Shown piece by piece: positions 1 through 12,900 of a DNA stretch of 64,000 nt. Source of the DNA: Lepidurus packardi (lineage: Eukaryota > Arthropoda > Branchiopoda > Notostraca > Triopsidae); contig JAKZAN010000006.1 in NCBI GenBank assembly GCA_023053545.1, forward strand, positions 253,001 through 317,000. Direction: 5' to 3'. Positions within the stretch are counted from its first letter, which is position 1; each line of letters opens with the position of its first letter. Position numbers and translations under genes: made by a program. The notes below the pieces were generated by a model. It was not told the origin of the DNA. It saw only the letters and a program-made list of their open reading frames with translations, and searched no databases.

Positions 1-3000
1 TCACCGATGTGCGAGGTGCTACGCTCTAAGCGTTTCGGGCCCGAAACGTAGGCGTGCCGGGGTGATCCACTGCTGCTCTCTTTACTGCGGCGTTCCGCGT
101 CGGTGTCGCCAAAGTAGCGCGTGGGCGAAGGTTCCTTCTTCCTGTTGGCGTAGTTCGTGGTGAAATAGACGGTTGAGTCGTTTTCGAATTCTTCCGGTCG
201 AGGGTGGCGACTCTCGCTTACGATCTTAGGACCCCTGTCGTCCTCGGCCGAGTAGTGCGTTGTACCAACAAAGTACCCGTCGGATTTAGTAAAGTTGGGC
301 TTGGTAGCGAACTGGCCTTCTCGGTCGGTATTGGAGATCTTCTCCGAGTTCCTTTTCAGCGTGTCCGAGCGTTTCAAGGAGTACGATGACGAGTATTTCG
401 AGTTTTCTTTCGGCGACCTGTCTTTGGATTCCATCGCCTGAGGAGAAAGAGAGGGAAAAGTCAATACGCTTTGAATAATCGTGTCCATCTGCTTCTTACC
501 TGTACTTTGAAGTATGTGCCGTCTTCACTCTCGTTGTCGAGGTAAGGTGACGCGCGGTAGTCCTTAGTGTCCGCTGGGGATACTTTTAAAGTCGATCCGT
601 ATTCGAAGCTTTGGCCACTTCTTCCCTTGACCAAGCCCCTGCCCAGTTCCGCGTCCTCTTTCGAGCCCTTCTTGTGCTTGGCAGACTTTCGACCCAGTGA
701 CTTGTCGTTCTTCAGAGTATCAACCTTGTAGGCTTCCTCCTCCCGGAGTGGAAGGGGAACGCTCTTGTCTCGGTTGTCAGGTTTGTTGTTGGTTTGCTTG
801 GCTGTTTTTTTGCTGTGGTTGAACCTTCGATCGCCGCCCAAAAACACCGATAGGAAGTTCTTCCGTTGACGTTGGATCTTGCTGTCCTTATCCGACTCGC
901 CACCGCTCTCCAGTTCGTTGCTCTGAAACACCACACCGTTGCGCGATTCCAGGTCTCGGTAGCGTTTGCTACCGTAGTCTTTCCTCCTCTTCTCGGGGGG
1001 GAAGTTATCGGCGAACCGGACGGAGGACGGTGCGTTTCGGCTGGTGGAGGTTCTGTTGCTGTTTTCATCGGAAGACTTCCGCGACATGTGCTTCGGCAAG
1101 GATTGAACCACAGTTTCTGCTCTGTAGTGGACTTGCTCGTTTTCATTATCATCGCTGAACTTGCGGAGCGGAGTCGGGGAGTACTCGGGATCGGGTTCCC
1201 GGGCCGTACTAATGGTATGTTTGGCCACGTAGTACTGTTCGGGCGAGGGCTTCCGGGTCCGGTTGTAACTCGTGGGTGTTGGTTTATCGGGCAGATCCGC
1301 AACGGTGCGCTCGCGTGGTATGTCGGGGGCACGACCTTTCTTGAAGGTAGGGAAGGTAGGAGTGGTAGTCGTTATAGTAGGTTTCTTAACTGGCTGCCGG
1401 ACAGGACTTGGACTGCTACGTTCAGTGATGGAGCTAGAACTTCTGGAAGAATGAGCTTGGTAGTTATCGCTGAGGGGGTTTCTCTGGAGACGCGCCTTTT
1501 CCTGAGACTGAATCTTTCCAACGAGGTTGCGGACACTTCTAAATTCTTCCGTGACCTCCGGATTGGTCTTGTTGTGGATGTACACGGGTTTGCTGTGGAA
1601 GGTTGTGCTGTCGGTTTGGTCTTTGGTCTGATAGCCGGTCATCTTCTTGAGGCGGAGTGGAGGTTTGGGCATTTCTTCCGGTTCGTTCCGGGTGGAGTGC
1701 GTAAACTCGTTGTGGCTGGTCATGCCCGTGCCCATCCTGGGTACCTGCCGCTCGTTCCTTCGTTGTAGCGTCTCAAAGTCCGATCGACGGGAAGATCGAT
1801 AGGCACCGCGTGGTGGTTCGGCAAACGGTCCACTTTGGACAATGACTGGCGCACGCTTGGCAGGAATGGGTTGACGCTCGGGTGAGGACGAGTTTCTGTC
1901 GTAGAAATCACCAGCTCGGGAAACAAACGTTTGGCGTTGAGGACTGCCGTGGCGGTAGCGATCCTCTGGGGGTGGCAGTTCTGCTTCCATTTCTTGCATT
2001 CGAAAGCCATGGTCGTTGACTTTGCGGTCTCTCAGGATGTTGATGTCGTGATTTGACTTTCGGTAGCTGCTAGTATCAACCGGTGATTTGCTCCGCTCGA
2101 GCGGGGACGTTTTCCTAATCGGACTCGGATCTTTCAACAAACTTTCGAAATGCTGACTACCCCGAGTGTCGAAAGCGGGACCCGAGCGGTAGGACGCCCT
2201 CGCGATGGTCTCGTCATGTTTCCTGAACTGCGGGACGTCAAGGTTGTTGTAGACCACATTCTGGGTCGCGTAGGACATTTTCGGTATGTCTAGAGGCCGG
2301 GTATGGGACTCTGAATTGTAAGCGTAGCTGCGGCGTGGAAACTGGTCGGTGGGCCGGAAACCTTTTTCGTGTTCCGTGTCCTTTCTGTTGTTGGAAGGTA
2401 CACCCCCGGTGCCCTCTTCACCGAAGACGTAGGTAGCTATCCGTTTTGCTGTGTCTGTCTTGCTGTTCTTTCCGGACTCGTACGTTTCAGGGTACTTTTT
2501 GGTCTGAACAGGGAAGGCTTCTTCGGAAGAACTGTCGGAACCGAAGGGTTTCGCTCGCGACCGCTTAGTACGTCGACCTTTCGCGTAACTCTCCGTAGTC
2601 CTCACGGTTGTATCTTCCGCGAAAACCTTCCTTTCGTCTTCCTCATGGAAGAACCTCGGCGGGCTGTCGGTAGCTGGTTTGTAAGGAGATCGGGTGGGAC
2701 TACAATCCATGTAGGAGAAAGGTCGGTTTTCGTTGCGAGCTCCCTCGAAGCTCAAGTTAGCGTTCCGGTCGCCGAACTGCTGCCTCGCTTGTTGGCGCTG
2801 CTTGGTTTCTTCGATCAGCTGTTGAGCGATCAAGCTGACGTTCCCTTTCGTGAGCCTGGGTTTACGCGTCGGGGACTGACTACTGTGGTAACCGTATCCC
2901 AGGTCTGACTCGCTCCCGCTCCTCGTTTCCTGTTGGAAGTTGTTCCGCTTGCGATCCCACGAGTCAAAACTCTGATGGTGTGGCTCAGCGTCACTTTCGC

Positions 3001-3487
3001 TTTCGTCGAGAAAGTCGTTGACGTTACTAGAGTAAGGCGCAGGATTGCGGTAACTGTTGGACTCCATCGCGTAGTACGCCGGACCTGTAGTCCCATGCTC
3101 TTCTGCCAGCAGCTCTTTCCGTCCAACTGAGGGGAGCGAGTCAAAGGCGTAGTGCTTCGCTTTTGGAACGTTTCGCTCCAAAGTCCGGCTTTCGCCAAAG
3201 TTCCGATGCTCCGGTATCTCGTTGACTGGTCGCCGGCTATGTTCCCTGGGATAGAACTCCCTTTCTAACGAGCCTTCGTCGTCTTCTCGCACTCGGTGCA
3301 AACCCTTGTACATGTTACTGTTCGTAGTATGCCGCTCTTCAGGGTACACGGAACCGGTCACGTCCAGCCCGCGGGGGAACCGCTTGGCATCCACTTCATT
3401 GTTGAAGGATACGTGCCGGTTTTGCAAAGTAGTGCTGTTAGAGCCGTCGGATCTGAGCGATTCAGCGGCAAAGGGCCTCCTCGGCAT
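1..3487 (-). CDS. Large disordered protein, 3' end off window (partial)
   Basis: Two exons are visible: 3487-500 (996 codons, ends CAG|GTAAGAAG) and 437-1 (acceptor TTTCTCCTCAG|GCG, frame kept). At least 1141 residues are encoded and the gene runs off the left edge. The ATG at 3487 has an in-frame TAA 24-27 bp upstream, so it can be the true start, but an acceptor at ATCAACAG just before it could make this an internal exon. The protein is hydrophilic and rich in Ser, Arg, Glu, Pro and Tyr, with no membrane segment and no globular domain I recognise. Features seen: RHVSF near residue 25, which fits a PP1-docking RVxF pattern; a possible short helix SLIAQQLIEETKQRQQARQQ (about residues 218-237); repeated S-P sites (SPTR, SPIR, SPER, SPVR) typical of proline-directed phosphorylation; and basic clusters near the end. 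GC content is higher than in the flanks, which supports coding. A cytoskeletal or membrane-cortex scaffold is possible, but that is inference only. Confidence 0.75.
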
Positions 3488-5397
3488 ATTCCAGCTGTTG
3501 ATGTTTTGAAAGCATTAATATGCTGCTGTAATTCCTACTGACTGTATAAATTGTGATTGTAAATAGTGACTGTATAAATTCGTGTTAACATAATTTGAAC
3601 CATTCGTACTGTTTCTGCCGTTTCGACTGTTTTGATGATTCCCGGGATTTTAACGCAAGGGCACAGTTGGCTACACATGGGTCTATCTGTACCTTACCAC
3701 TACCCGGGTCGGTCTATACTTTACTCTTCTTGGGAGGAAGTGGGCGGCGCAAGTCACAACTTTCTCTTTTCTTTCCCAGATGCAAACAAAAATGAAAGCT
3801 TGGGAAAACTCGTTTGGAAGGTTAAACATAGAAACTCCCAGCCCTTGCGTCTTCTTTTTAAATTCCCTTTTTAAAAATTCCTTTTCTAAAAATCCTTTTT
3901 TTACAAACCACCTTTTTCTAAAGATAATTCCACTCCTGACCGAGACAGGAACAGGTCTAGATTCAAGAACGTGTACTAAGCCCACGGCTCTTTAATGTGC
4001 ATATGTGTTGCTTGGTCATGTTTTACAAGCCAAAAAAGCCTGCAAAATAAAGAGTTGCGAAAAGTTGACCCTCAAAGGTTTTTCCCGATGCCTGATAACA
4101 TGTCCGGGTGGGGGACACTGGATCAGCCAGTAAGGAAACGAAACCAAAATATGGTGCAATTTTGGCCTATCTCACGACCGAATCTGCATCACTATACTAC
4201 CCACTTGATACACGCCCACCCGAAACCTGTCTTGCTGTGAACAAGACGAGGTGGTTACAACGAGCTAAAAAGATAAAAAAAAACATCCGATACAAATCTA
4301 AAGGGCTTTTACCATGCTGAGGAAGCTACGATGGGATCAAAGCAAGACTCGACTACCTAGGTCATTAGTGGCAGTTGCTTAAAGCTAATTACGCAGGGTT
4401 ACAAGAGTGAGCTAATCACACACATACAGATCGTCGTGAACCATCTGGGGTGAATTGGATGATTCATGGATTGGATTTTCATCCGGATGGATTCACTGGG
4501 AAGTGGTTAGGCAAGCCAAAGTGTGTTCTGGGAGTAGGGAGTTAACCAAATCTTGTGTATTAGCATTTCGCAAAGCAGTTATTACAATATTTGGCAAAAG
4601 CGCAGTCGTTTCATGTGGCAAAATGTCTACTGTAAGGGCTTTAGGGGGATGAACAAGTGTTAGGAAGAACGTGGACTGGTAAAGAGCAAAATAATAGATT
4701 TCAACCGTCTGCGACTGAGGATTCGCACGGAACCGTTAAGGCGTTCTTGATCTAGGTTAAGGTTATTCGTTAGGTATACAAGTATTTCTCCATACACGCA
4801 AAGCCCACCAACACCCTAGGGGAGGTAAGATGACGGTGATGTGTTCGAAATGGACCACCTGTCACCTATGGGATCACTTTTTCGGACGATACAACGGTAA
4901 AGAGCGGCTAATTCGGGTCAAATAGGAGATTATTGAAATACCTGCACTGCGAACGAAGCGAACTTGGGAACAAAACGAAAGGATTGGCCACTTTGTGCAC
5001 GGCAGAATCTTCCCCAAACCTGAATCCTGCAGCGCTCACCACGGCACACAAGCGTCACGGGTTGTGGTGCACCGCTCGGTCGATTCGCTCGGTCCGCAGC
5101 AGAGTGGCGCTGGCCTTCTTTGGTCAAATTGGTTGAGGTTGGTTTGGAGCCGCAGGCTGGCTTAGTTCAGATGGGGAGTTGTCGAATTTGGCAGGAAATT
5201 CCCGCAGGTAAACCTAAACGTGTGGTGCCCTCGCCTTTCTCTTCACATACTACCTGTAACCTCAGCCTTTTTTCTTCTTCTTTTTACGTTCTTTTTTATA
5301 CCCTTTTCTTCGCGATTACGATATCATTACACGATTTGAATACAAATACCGTTACTGTTATAAACGTTACGGAAAACTAGTTTAACAATCTACATTA
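3488..5397. other. Intergenic, no gene seen
   Basis: Only short open frames without domain content occur on either strand. There are A/T runs near 3860-3910 and 5250-5330. I see no RNA gene or clear promoter element. Confidence 0.5.
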
Positions 5398-5579
5398 CTC
5401 TACCCTCTTTGTTTTTTCGTTTTTATATACAAAAGTTGAGATACTTCCATCTCAACTTTTATTTTTTTTAAATTTTCCATTTTTTCTTTATAGAAAAGTT
5501 GAGTCTCAAGAAGTATCTCAATCTGAAAGTTGAGATACTTCTATCTCAACTTTCATAAAAAAAAATATAGAGGGTAGAG
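5398..5579. repeat. Fold-back element with nested inverted repeats
   Basis: The ends CTCTACCCTCT (5398-5408) and AGAGGGTAGAG (5569-5579) are perfect inverted copies, and TA lies at or near both outer edges. Inside are two short hairpins, 5431-5460 and 5525-5554, each with an AAGTTGAGAT / ATCTCAACTT arm pair around a 6-base loop, plus a related AAGTTGAG / GTATCTCAA segment between them. The whole 182 bp can fold on itself. Shape and TA flanks fit a MITE or fold-back transposon relic; no coding capacity. Confidence 0.6.
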
Positions 5580-7360
5580 GTAAAGCAAAGTGCAAGAAAC
5601 GGACGGAATCTCCAAGACCAAATTAAAGTTACATATTTTCCGCAATGGTTAACTTGGCCGTTCCGTTCAAAGGGAGCTTGGAGGTTGGAAATGTGTTATT
5701 GGAACGTGCGTTGCAAATCTGGGTAATGAGGCGTCAAACGATCACAAGCATATTTCTTGTGCTCCGGTTTTAATAAAGGGGGGGGGGGGGGGTCTACTTC
5801 ACGTGCTCTCACAGTCCTCATATGCGATCTCCTCTCTGGCTTGGCTGACTCAGAACCCCAGGGTTAAAACATAAAAACTGTTGGTGCACCAGAAGATCAT
5901 GATAATACCGTTGCTCCGCTTTTTCCACCACCCACAGCAAAAAGGGATAAATACTGGAATACAAAGTATGAGAAAACCTTGTTATTGGGTCATTTTACCT
6001 TTGACCCAAAGCGTTTTACAGAGGCGCAACCAATCTTCCCTAGTTCAGCTGTTATTAGGAAGACATTCCGTTCTAGATAGATAGTTCCGTACTAGATACG
6101 GAAAGCCCTAGCACGGAATTTTCACTGTTGACAAGAGGGACTTCAAGTCCTACCTAGTTAGCACGCCAGGGGAAGATTTCACTGTTGCCCGATAATGAAT
6201 GTTCTCGTCTGGTAAGCTAGCTTGCAGTTCCTCACGTCCTCACCAACCGCTCGTCGGTCGCCAAATTTCAATATTGTATTATACAATCGCATAACGAAAT
6301 ATTAGTTTACTGGGGATTCGTCTTTACCCCCTCGTTTTTCCTTTTCATTCATCTACCGTTTACCCCAGCCAGCCCCGAATTTGGCTGTCCAGGGGGTTCT
6401 TCCTAATATCAATTGGAAAATTTGGAAAATTTGCAATTTGGAAAATTCAACCGTGACCGAACCATTGGCTCAGGCATTTAGGCTCATCGCTCATTGCCAG
6501 AGCAGCGGGAGGAATCTGATTTTCCTTCTCTTTTATCTTCAGCACTTCACCACGAGAGGAGGGGAGCCTCAACGTGAAGGCTTGCCGCAACAATGAATCT
6601 TATGAACGGAGAAACGTATAACCACCACCACCCCCTGTATCTTTGCCTTGCTTATAGGCTTCAACAATGAATGTTATGAAAGAGGATGAACCACCACCAC
6701 CCCACCCTGTATCTCTGCCCTGCTTATAGGCCTCAACAATGAATGTTATGAAAGGAGGCACGCCATCGCTTTTGTGAAGCATCTTCTTTTCTTCTGGAGA
6801 GGAAGAGGACTTTAATACCTCATGACTTTTCGTACTTGATTCATAGTGCATGTGTCAAGTGTTGGACGACAAAACGAGGCCGTACAATAAACGTCGCTCT
6901 TTACAATGACCACGTGAAGATATATTGGTGGCTGCAGGAATCTAATTAGAGCGATGCGAGCTATGTCAGGCATGCAAGGGGTCGGGCCCGTATAGGCTAC
7001 TGTGTGTGTTCCCCAACAATGAATTGGGGTTCAAGTGATGCCGCTCTCTCCCCAAGAATGAAAATTGGTGCGCGTTTCGGTTTAACGTTTCAGGAAGTTT
7101 TTCCTAAATCTTTTGCATGGCGACAGTATATCATTACTATTATTGTTCTTTTGTTCACTTTTACAACATTGCATGGTAAGGGTTTTTCCAGCAATTTCCC
7201 ACATGCTTGAACTTTACATAGTTGCGTTTTGACTATTTTTTAATGTTGGGTATACTACACTGCACTACACGGAAGGTAGGTCGTCATCATTGTGAGTAGA
7301 AATTAACTTTGCATGTGTGGATTTTTTTTTTTTTTTTTTGTCTTGAGGTCAGTGGGACTC
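5580..7360. other. Intergenic, repeats only
   Basis: Contains a run of 15 G at 5778-5792, a short tandem repeat at 6586-6745, and a T tract at 7321-7339 just beyond the NOTO stop codon. No supported gene. Confidence 0.5.
6586..6745. repeat. About 72-bp tandem repeat, roughly 2.2 copies
   Basis: The block CAACAATGAATNTTATGAA, followed by ACCACCACC and a CTGTATCT..GCTTATAGGC stretch, occurs from 6586, 6663 and 6733. The open frame on the minus strand here is a by-product of the repeat. The CAACAATGAA core is the same motif that recurs at 37-41 kb. Confidence 0.65.
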
Positions 7361-8309
7361 TTACGTTGGTTGGACCGAATTGGTTAAATGGAGGCGACGT
7401 TGTTGCTCCAAGTGCTGTTTCCGCCACTTAATCCGCCGGTTTTGGAACCAAACCTTCACCTGGGCCTCGGAGAGCCGTAAACTTGTCGCCAAGTAGAGTC
7501 GCTCCGGTCCCACCATATACTGTTGCCGCTCAAACTCGGCTTCGAGCCGTTCTAACTGTTCTGGACTGAAAATGGTCCGCACTCGTTTGTGTCTCCGGTT
7601 ACCGGCCCGCGACGGGTGGGCGGATTGGGAATCCTTGCACCGCAGCATGGATGCTTCTGCTGTTTAATCATTAGAAATTCATTCCTTTGAATTATTAAAT
7701 CCAAAATACGCAAGTTGCTAAACTTGCTACCCTTAATTATTACCTAATCTGAATTTCCTACATTAATTAGAAATCATTTGTTAAACAAGTCGAATTTTCA
7801 ACAATTTCTCGAGAAACTCGTTATGCTGCAAAAGATAGTAAACTTATCATACGTTAGAAGTCACAAGGCTATAACTTGGGAGATGCATGCATAACTGTAG
7901 AAGACATTAAGCTAGCTTATGAGCTTTAAGTTAGGTTTTGAAGCATCCAAAAAGGAACAATTGGGGCAAGTTGAAACTCACCTTCATGGGATGTGTCGCC
8001 TTGGATCTGAATCTGAGTCATTTTTTGGGATAGTTCAGTTTCCTGGCCATCTAGCCGGGGGCCCGGTTCACCTTCTTCGGGCAAACCCAGAATGGAGTCG
8101 ATGGTGAAGGGTTTTCCGGTACTGGACTCCCGGTAGTCGAGATTGTAGTGGCCCTGGTCGTGTCCATAGTTTCGGTTCACTGCTATCCGGTTACTGCGGT
8201 TAGTACGTTCCATTAAAGGGGATTTGAACGATGATCGCAGCCATGCCACCGCCCAATACCTCATGCAAGGATCAGTCAGCTCCCACGAACCCGCACGATG
8301 CTGAGCCAT
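7361..8309 (-). CDS. NOTO: Not/NOTO-family homeobox transcription factor
   Basis: Two exons: 8309-7982 (ATG; donor GAAG|GTGAGT) and 7659-7361 (acceptor AAACAG; stop TAA). The phases join, giving 208 residues. The homeodomain is in exon 2: it begins [20 protein letters not shown], continues [13 protein letters not shown], and ends with recognition helix [18 protein letters not shown]. Gln at homeodomain position 50 is present, as in Antp-superclass proteins. [13 protein letters not shown] is characteristic of the Not/NOTO group, which acts in notochord or axial/neural patterning in chordates and in neural/posterior domains in invertebrates. Exon 1 carries FTIDSILG (about residue 70), an eh1 Groucho-binding repressor motif, so the protein is probably a nuclear repressor. 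The 322-bp intron separates the repressor half from the DNA-binding half. Family assignment is strong; the start is the first ATG of the open frame. Confidence 0.93.
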
Positions 8310-9957
8310 TTTCTTTTAAAGCAAGCGGAACTAGGAAGCGTCCACCATCGCCATTTCTGGACGTTGGCACACTTAATCAGATGATGATCCAATAACTTTA
8401 GTCTATTGAACTTGATTAGAGCCTTCGAAATTCTGTTCAAACGCAGTGTCGCACACTCAACTACGAGTCACTTTAGTATGTCAGCCTCTTCCTGGCTCTC
8501 GCAACAGATTCTTTTTGTGTTGGGCTAAAAGGCCTCTTGTGGCTCAGCGAAACGCAGAGATTTGTTACGCAGGAATTCTGTTAGGCACGCGCCACTTCGG
8601 GGGGCATTCTTGGGAAGAAGAGACCAATACTGGAACCAGCAGGTACCTGTACATGACAGAGTGGGAGGAGTTAAAGGGATGGAGAGTGAGTGGATGGAAA
8701 ACAAAGCTTCAATCCGTCCAGATCTCGAGGAACTCGGTTAAAACAGTGAGGACACCCGTCAGAAAGTGAGAAAGTACATGATTGGTCCAATTAAGTTTCC
8801 AAACGTCCCCAACCACTTCTATAAGAAGAATGGAGATCCTTGTTAGGAACCTTAACGAGCTTCAGGGTTAAGCAACAACAACATAGGATGGATTTCTTTG
8901 GTAAGTTGAACTGAAGAACTAGGAGTATCCTAAAGTGTTGAAACGGTAAGGTTTACAAACAATATTGGGACGGAGCATGTGACGCTGACGTTGAGGTAGA
9001 AACCTCGGGATTTCTGATATCTTCAGGAAATGCAAGTAAATCTAGTCGGAGGCGGTATCCACGTTGCATTGTAGTTGAGCGTGATAACTACTGTACTACA
9101 AAGGTACATCTACTACTGTACTACAAACAAACTACAAACTACTGTACTACAAAGGTGCTGGATCATCGTAACTCAAGAGAATGTGAAAAAAAGGGATCTT
9201 TACATTGGACCCGCCAATCTGTGTCCGCTAGATGGAACTGGTAACTGTGACCATAAGGAAATTGAAAAGAAATGTAAATTATATAACCCAATCCTTTTCT
9301 CTTCTTAGTTTTAAAAAGATAATTGTAGGTCAATAAAAGAGAAATAAAACATTTGTGGAAGGGAAAAATGTTCCGTGTTTGCGCTGCCTTCTAGAAAATA
9401 ACCCCCAAATCTAGAACCGTTTGAAGAATCCTGAATACGTTTCGAGTGAAGCCTTTATAGATTGCGACCAATGGCACTGGTTCCCAGATATTTCGCCCGT
9501 CCAGTTGCTTGGTTTTGTGCTCACCGCACTGCTGATGATAATCACGGATGATGAGGCAATCATAGCGGATACCAAATGATGAGTAATCCAGTTTATGCTT
9601 AAGCGATGTGTAATGTTTTGCTGCAGAATTACGTTTTGATAATCTGTGCAAAGGAATCAAACCACTTCCACTTCGTTTTTGGCGATGTTTTCTTTTTTCC
9701 TGTTCGGTTTTCCTCCTTTGAAAACGTGTACTGGGGCATATCATTGTCTACTAGACGAATCAACCCCAGAAGGAAACCAGAAGATTAGATAGCAATTGTA
9801 CCAATTTCTTATACATAACAATGCTTGCTGGCTGTTTTCTTTCCGAGCGTTTTGTTTCCTTGGGTGAAGTAGAGTTTCGGGAAGGGCGTTAGTAAGAAAG
9901 TGACATCCCAGTGGGTAGTTTTCGCAAGCTTAGATCAGTTTTCCCAATTGATTGGCA
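8310..9957. other. Intergenic between divergent NOTO and GPCR genes
   Basis: No supported gene. The sequence CTACTGTACTACAAA recurs three times at 9088-9153 (a short irregular tandem repeat). Promoters of both flanking genes should lie here, but I see no clear TATA box. Confidence 0.45.
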
Positions 9958-12900
9958 ATGGAAGCCAGTTCACGTCTTTTCTGTTGGCTGTATTACCTTT
10001 TGTGTTGTGGTATTGTCTCTATTACCTTATTCACAAGCTTTGATTTGGGTCAACGTGCGGAATCCGAAGCAAAAGGGGCATCACCAGCCAAGGTAAAAAA
10101 AATGTTCTGAAATTACTCTGAAATCAACAGAGGAAGTCATTTGAAAAGATATGAAAGGGCCTCTTCGATTTAGGATGGATTCAAAACAACTTGGAAGCTT
10201 TCGCCCGGTTATCTTGCTAACCCATTCGATCGACCAAGATTACCACGTCAATTGCCTAGGAAACTTGACAAGATACCACTTTCCGACCGGCCAGAAGATC
10301 AGTGGCATTGCAAAGATGGCGTGAAGTTTTGCATCTATATATCATCAAAACAAAAGAACTGGCTTGATGCTTCTGAGAGCTGTCTTGCGTTAGGTGGAAT
10401 GCTGCCGTCGATTGAAGGGTTGAGGGTACGACCGAAGTTTCATTCCGTACCTAGTTTACACTTAAAAATTTATAGGACAGAAGTCTGGCTATGAAGAAAA
10501 CCAATGTGACGATTTGGACCTCCTACTATTGGGAGGCAGGCAGACCGCATTTTTTGGACGAAATTTGGAATTCACCTAGTAATCATCTCAAATTTATCGA
10601 AATGCTCAAAATGTTTACTAATTACACACATAATTTAGTGCTTTATAATGGGGAAACGAGTGATGCAGTTCTTCGTCACGTAGCCAAGGTTGAGCACTGC
10701 TTCGCCGTTGATCCTTATACTTGGCTTTCTAAACATTTAGTAGATATCAGCCAAACTCGGCGTTATGAATGCAACATTGAACTCCCATTCATCTGTATCA
10801 CACGATATAATAGCTTCAATGAAACACAGCAGAAACTAAGTAAAATGTTGAAGCAGTTTGGTCGCAATACTAATAACTTCCTCTTATGTTACAAGGGCTG
10901 CCTCTGAAAGTAATAAGCCACATTGAGATTCAAAAAATAGCCGGGCCGGATCCAGGGACTGAACTTCTTCGCTGCGAAGTAAAATTTAAAGACGCATACG
11001 ACGACCGAAAAGACAGGCTTTTCTTCATCGTCTGGATAATAGACGGCGCATACGCATACAAAGATGTATATAGAAGCAAACCTGGCGACCACAGCACGGT
11101 AAAACCAACTGGATAATACGGCTCCCGTATAGCTTAAATCAGAAGTAATTATTTTCGTGAAAAGCACAAGAGGTACAAAACCTCTTGGCAGTAATATATG
11201 CAATGTTCATAAGTAAGACGCCACAGTTTTTAATTTCACTTTTGTACTTTCTGTCTTCAATGAATTGAGACAATTTAAATAGAAATGCCGCTTCCTTGCA
11301 GTTATAGCTGGGTGTAACAAGCTGAGCTATACGGGAGCCTGTGAGCAAACATGTATTTTGGTTACCAAGTTTCTCTGCACTTTTTTAGACTATTCGTGTA
11401 CCGTACCATCAAACCACCAAATACGCATGTGAAGTAAGGTACTTGGGGTTCTTTTACGGTAACCGTTCGCAAGAGATTCAAGTAGCTACGCCATCTATGG
11501 GCAAACTGGGGTTGCTCATTAGGGTTCGCAACGCGGCTTTTTCTAATTCATCTTTAGACTACGGTCAGCCGCTAAGAAAGGTATTTTCTCACTAAAGATA
11601 TATTTAGAAAATTGATTTTAGGCCTTTTATAATTTATAGCTCATAGAGACGATTAATAATGACCCTGGAACCTTCGAACTAAGATTTGTCCCTGCGTTTG
11701 ACTTTTCCCCTTCGGTCAAAGACATTTCTTATGAACAGAATGGTTCTGATTTGCTTATCACTTTCTACATGTTCAGTGAAACTTTCAAGGGCAGAGACCT
11801 GAAAGACATGACTAACTACGAGAAGGAGATCGAGTCACTAAACGCACTCCTGAGTGGCAGTTCCACTAAGCAGTCGCCTTTTAATAAGGACACACTGGAA
11901 GCCATCAGTTTCTTCGCAAACCGTACTAGAGACGGCACTTTGACTGGGGCACAATTCTATGCAGTGGATCGGTGTCCCCTGGAAAGGAGTGCGTCGTACT
12001 TCTGGGCTGGGGGAGTTGGACAAAGAGTCCAACCAAACTTGACGGGTGGCAAACCTGCGGAGATATGCCTTGATGAATCCAAGAAACCTGTGAATCGAAC
12101 CTGTAGTAGGTCAACCGTTTTTGGAGCTCAGTGGGTGGAACCTTTCTCAGAAGAACAAGTAAGAACATTGCTTTCAGAAATTACTGCGATTCTAGCTTTT
12201 CCCAACTTTATGCATAGAACTGCTCCAGAGTCTGCCATGCAATACATTCCACAACGCCCTTAGAAAGGGGACGTCCATTGGGCGATTTATCGTGGGTCGA
12301 AACACCTTACGACAAGACGACATTGTCTCAAGAAAGTTGTGTGTATGAAAATCGTTCTTTAGTACAGCGGACATGTATCCGCGACGTTAATCGTGTACCT
12401 TATTGGGGGCCGATACAGGTAAGTTAATTGAATTCAACTTTTGTTCGAAATATGTTGTGTTCTGTTCTTCATATACCTAGGCTTGGAACGCAGAAGGGCA
12501 ATTGGCAAACTTGTCAAGTACCTTTACCTGTGCGAGCCCTTCCAACACCACGTCGCGGCTTTTGAATTTGACAGAAACTCAACCAAACGCTACGTCTGTA
12601 TTGTCCCAGCTGCAACAAATTACTAGTCAATGGCATCCCATCATTGCCGATGTTCAACAAGCCGCATTAATCTTCGCAAATGCTTCGAGAGAAAAAACGG
12701 AGTTTTCAGATACGGATGTCGAGCAGACAGCCAGCATAATCCAACAGGTAAGCCAACGCTGTCCTATTCAGGGTATTGGTCTCGAATACAGTCGGGCCGT
12801 AATGCGTTTTGTTTCTATTGAAAGGTACTCAATGTCGACACTGATACCCTAGCTAGTGCGCAGAGGTTACCAAACGTATCGACCAATCTCTTGATGGGCA

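Noticed and set aside
866..1768. 300-codon open frame on the plus strand
   Set aside because: Antisense shadow of the disordered-protein exon on the minus strand; it has no independent domain or splice support.
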